In this document: positions 4,888-5,457 of the stretch, piece after piece
Layout: the number at the start of each line of letters is the position of its first letter
How positions within the stretch are numbered: the first letter of the stretch is position 1
Source: an uncultured Bacilli bacterium
GTDB lineage: Bacteria; Bacillota_I; Bacilli_A; RF39; UBA660
Assembly (NCBI GenBank): GCA_947623645.1
Contig: CANQHK010000081.1
Coordinates: 1-5,457, forward strand
Reading direction: 5' to 3'
Length of the DNA: 5,457 nt
The notes under the pieces: generated by a model
What the model saw: only the letters and a program-made list of their open reading frames with translations
What the model was told of the DNA's origin: nothing
Database searches by the model: none
Made by a program: the position numbers and the translations under genes

Positions 4888-5271
4888 ATGTATAAAAGAG
4901 ATTCAAAACAAGTAGGAATGATAACTGAAAAAGTAGCAGAAAGGCATCATTTGCATGAATATGTAAATCGGCCAATTATGCAATCTTTAGATTTTTATGT
5001 TCATATTGCTAAACATATAAAGGATTTTAAAAATGTAGATAATTATATGACTATATTAAAAAAGATTCCAGATGTTTTGAAAAAACCAGAATTTACCTTT
5101 TATGATAAAAATAGACAGACTATCTTATATTTTGGTAAAATTAATGAGGTTGTTTGTTATGTTGTAAAATTAAATGTAAGAAAGGATTATTGTTTTTTAG
5201 CAACATTGTATCCTATTAGTCAAAATAAGTTAGATAAATATAAAGAAAAAAGTTATCTTAAACAAGATTAG
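4888..5271 (+). CDS. Small BECR-fold (PBECR-like) nuclease-type protein, possible toxin
   Basis: Resembles the small phage- and mobile-element-associated nucleases of the Barnase-EndoU-ColicinE5/D-RelE fold (PBECR group), which are predicted RNases; I make the match from pattern only. Of 127 residues, an N-terminal helical part contains FYVHIAKHIKDFKNVDNY (36-53) with His39 and His43. A second helix ends in IPDVLKKPEFTFYD (60-73), the position of the family's NPD-like turn. Strands TILYFGKINEVVCYVVKLN (78-96) and CFLATLYPIS (102-111) follow. His39, His43, Lys84 and Thr106 are candidate functional residues. The start at 4888 follows GGAGA (4876-4880) by seven bases. An in-frame ATG at 4825 lies in RNA helix 3 upstream of the terminator and is rejected. 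No promoter is visible between the terminator and the start. There is no signal peptide and no separate protein antitoxin nearby. It could also be a harmless domesticated phage domain. Confidence 0.6.
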   Translation: MYKRDSKQVGMITEKVAERHHLHEYVNRPIMQSLDFYVHIAKHIKDFKNVDNYMTILKKIPDVLKKPEFTFYDKNRQTILYFGKINEVVCYVVKLNVRKDYCFLATLYPISQNKLDKYKEKSYLKQD

Positions 5272-5380
5272 GATTATTATTATTTTTTAAGAAACAATAA
5301 AATTTTCAAAAAAAATAGAGAGTAAAAAAAAATCTTGTTACTATTCACAGCTAAAAAAATAGAAAATAACAATATTAAGT

Positions 5381-5419
5381 AAAAAAAGATAGATTTAAAT
5401 AAAAATTTTATCTTTTTTT
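5381..5419 (+). terminator. AT-rich hairpin with T-tract after the nuclease-like gene
   Basis: AAAAAAAGATA (5381-5391) is the exact complement of TATCTTTTTTT (5409-5419), giving 11 pairs and ending in seven Ts. Only one pair is G-C, so it is thermodynamically weak, but the form and place fit a terminator. The rest of 5272-5380 is A-rich, with a second AT hairpin (TTGTTACTATT at 5335-5345 against AATAG and TAACAA at 5358-5372) and no gene. Confidence 0.5.
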
Positions 5420-5420
5420 G

Positions 5421-5449
5421 TTGCTTTTTATTGTATATTGTGTTATAAT
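5421..5449 (+). promoter_or_regulatory. Strong promoter for a gene beyond the right edge
   Basis: TTGCTT (5421-5426), a 17-base spacer and a perfect TATAAT (5444-5449) with an extended -10 TG (5441-5442). Transcription would start at the last base of the window or just beyond it, so the transcribed product is not visible. Confidence 0.65.
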
Positions 5450-5457
5450 AATATACA

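Noticed and set aside
4888..5271. ToxN/AbiQ-type toxin
   Set aside because: The protein is shorter and lacks any recognisable ToxN pattern; only the gene order resembles that class.
1..5457. CRISPR array, tRNA genes, insertion sequences
   Set aside because: I saw no regularly spaced repeats, tRNA cloverleaf signatures, transposase reading frame or terminal inverted repeats.

Overview
The window looks like a low-GC Bacillota (Firmicutes) chromosome. It has strong purine-rich Shine-Dalgarno sites, TTGACA/TATAAT-type promoters with 17-base spacers, AT-rich codons, and a Gram-positive capsule/exopolysaccharide assembly set. A gut Erysipelotrichia-like host would fit, but that is only a guess.

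Left block (1 to about 1561, minus strand): the end of a capsule assembly operon. Reading leftwards it holds the last 44 residues of a CpsD/EpsB-type tyrosine autokinase with its tyrosine-rich tail (the rest of the gene is missing), a complete CpsB/YwqE-type PHP phosphatase, and a membrane-bound initiating sugar-phosphate transferase that runs off the left edge. In the usual scheme the transferase loads the first sugar onto undecaprenyl phosphate, and the kinase/phosphatase pair controls polymer length and export.

Junction (about 1561 to 1670): kinase homology stops abruptly next to a G-rich tract with G-quadruplex potential, and base composition drops sharply to the right.

Right block (plus strand, very AT-rich): first a promoter and a two-gene module joined by an ATGA overlap, a Panacea-domain (SocA/DUF4065) protein and a PemK/MazF-like protein, which reads as a toxin-antitoxin pair. 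After a terminator-like hairpin and an intergenic stretch comes a LytR-CpsA-Psr enzyme with three N-terminal membrane helices, the CpsA/Wzg layout, expected to attach capsule or teichoic polymers to peptidoglycan. Immediately after its stop lie two candidate promoters, the second near-perfect. They drive a roughly 245-nt structured RNA that I do not recognise, which ends in a strong intrinsic terminator. Twenty-eight bases after the terminator T-tract begins a 127-residue protein resembling small phage-associated BECR-fold (PBECR) nucleases. A weak terminator and another strong promoter, for a gene outside the window, close the right edge.

The most interesting part is 4527 to 5271. The order promoter, structured RNA, terminator, small nuclease-like gene copies the layout of type III (RNA-antitoxin) toxin-antitoxin loci, but neither the RNA nor the protein looks like ToxI/ToxN. 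The inserted toxin-antitoxin pair and the decapitated kinase suggest that this capsule locus has been rearranged.
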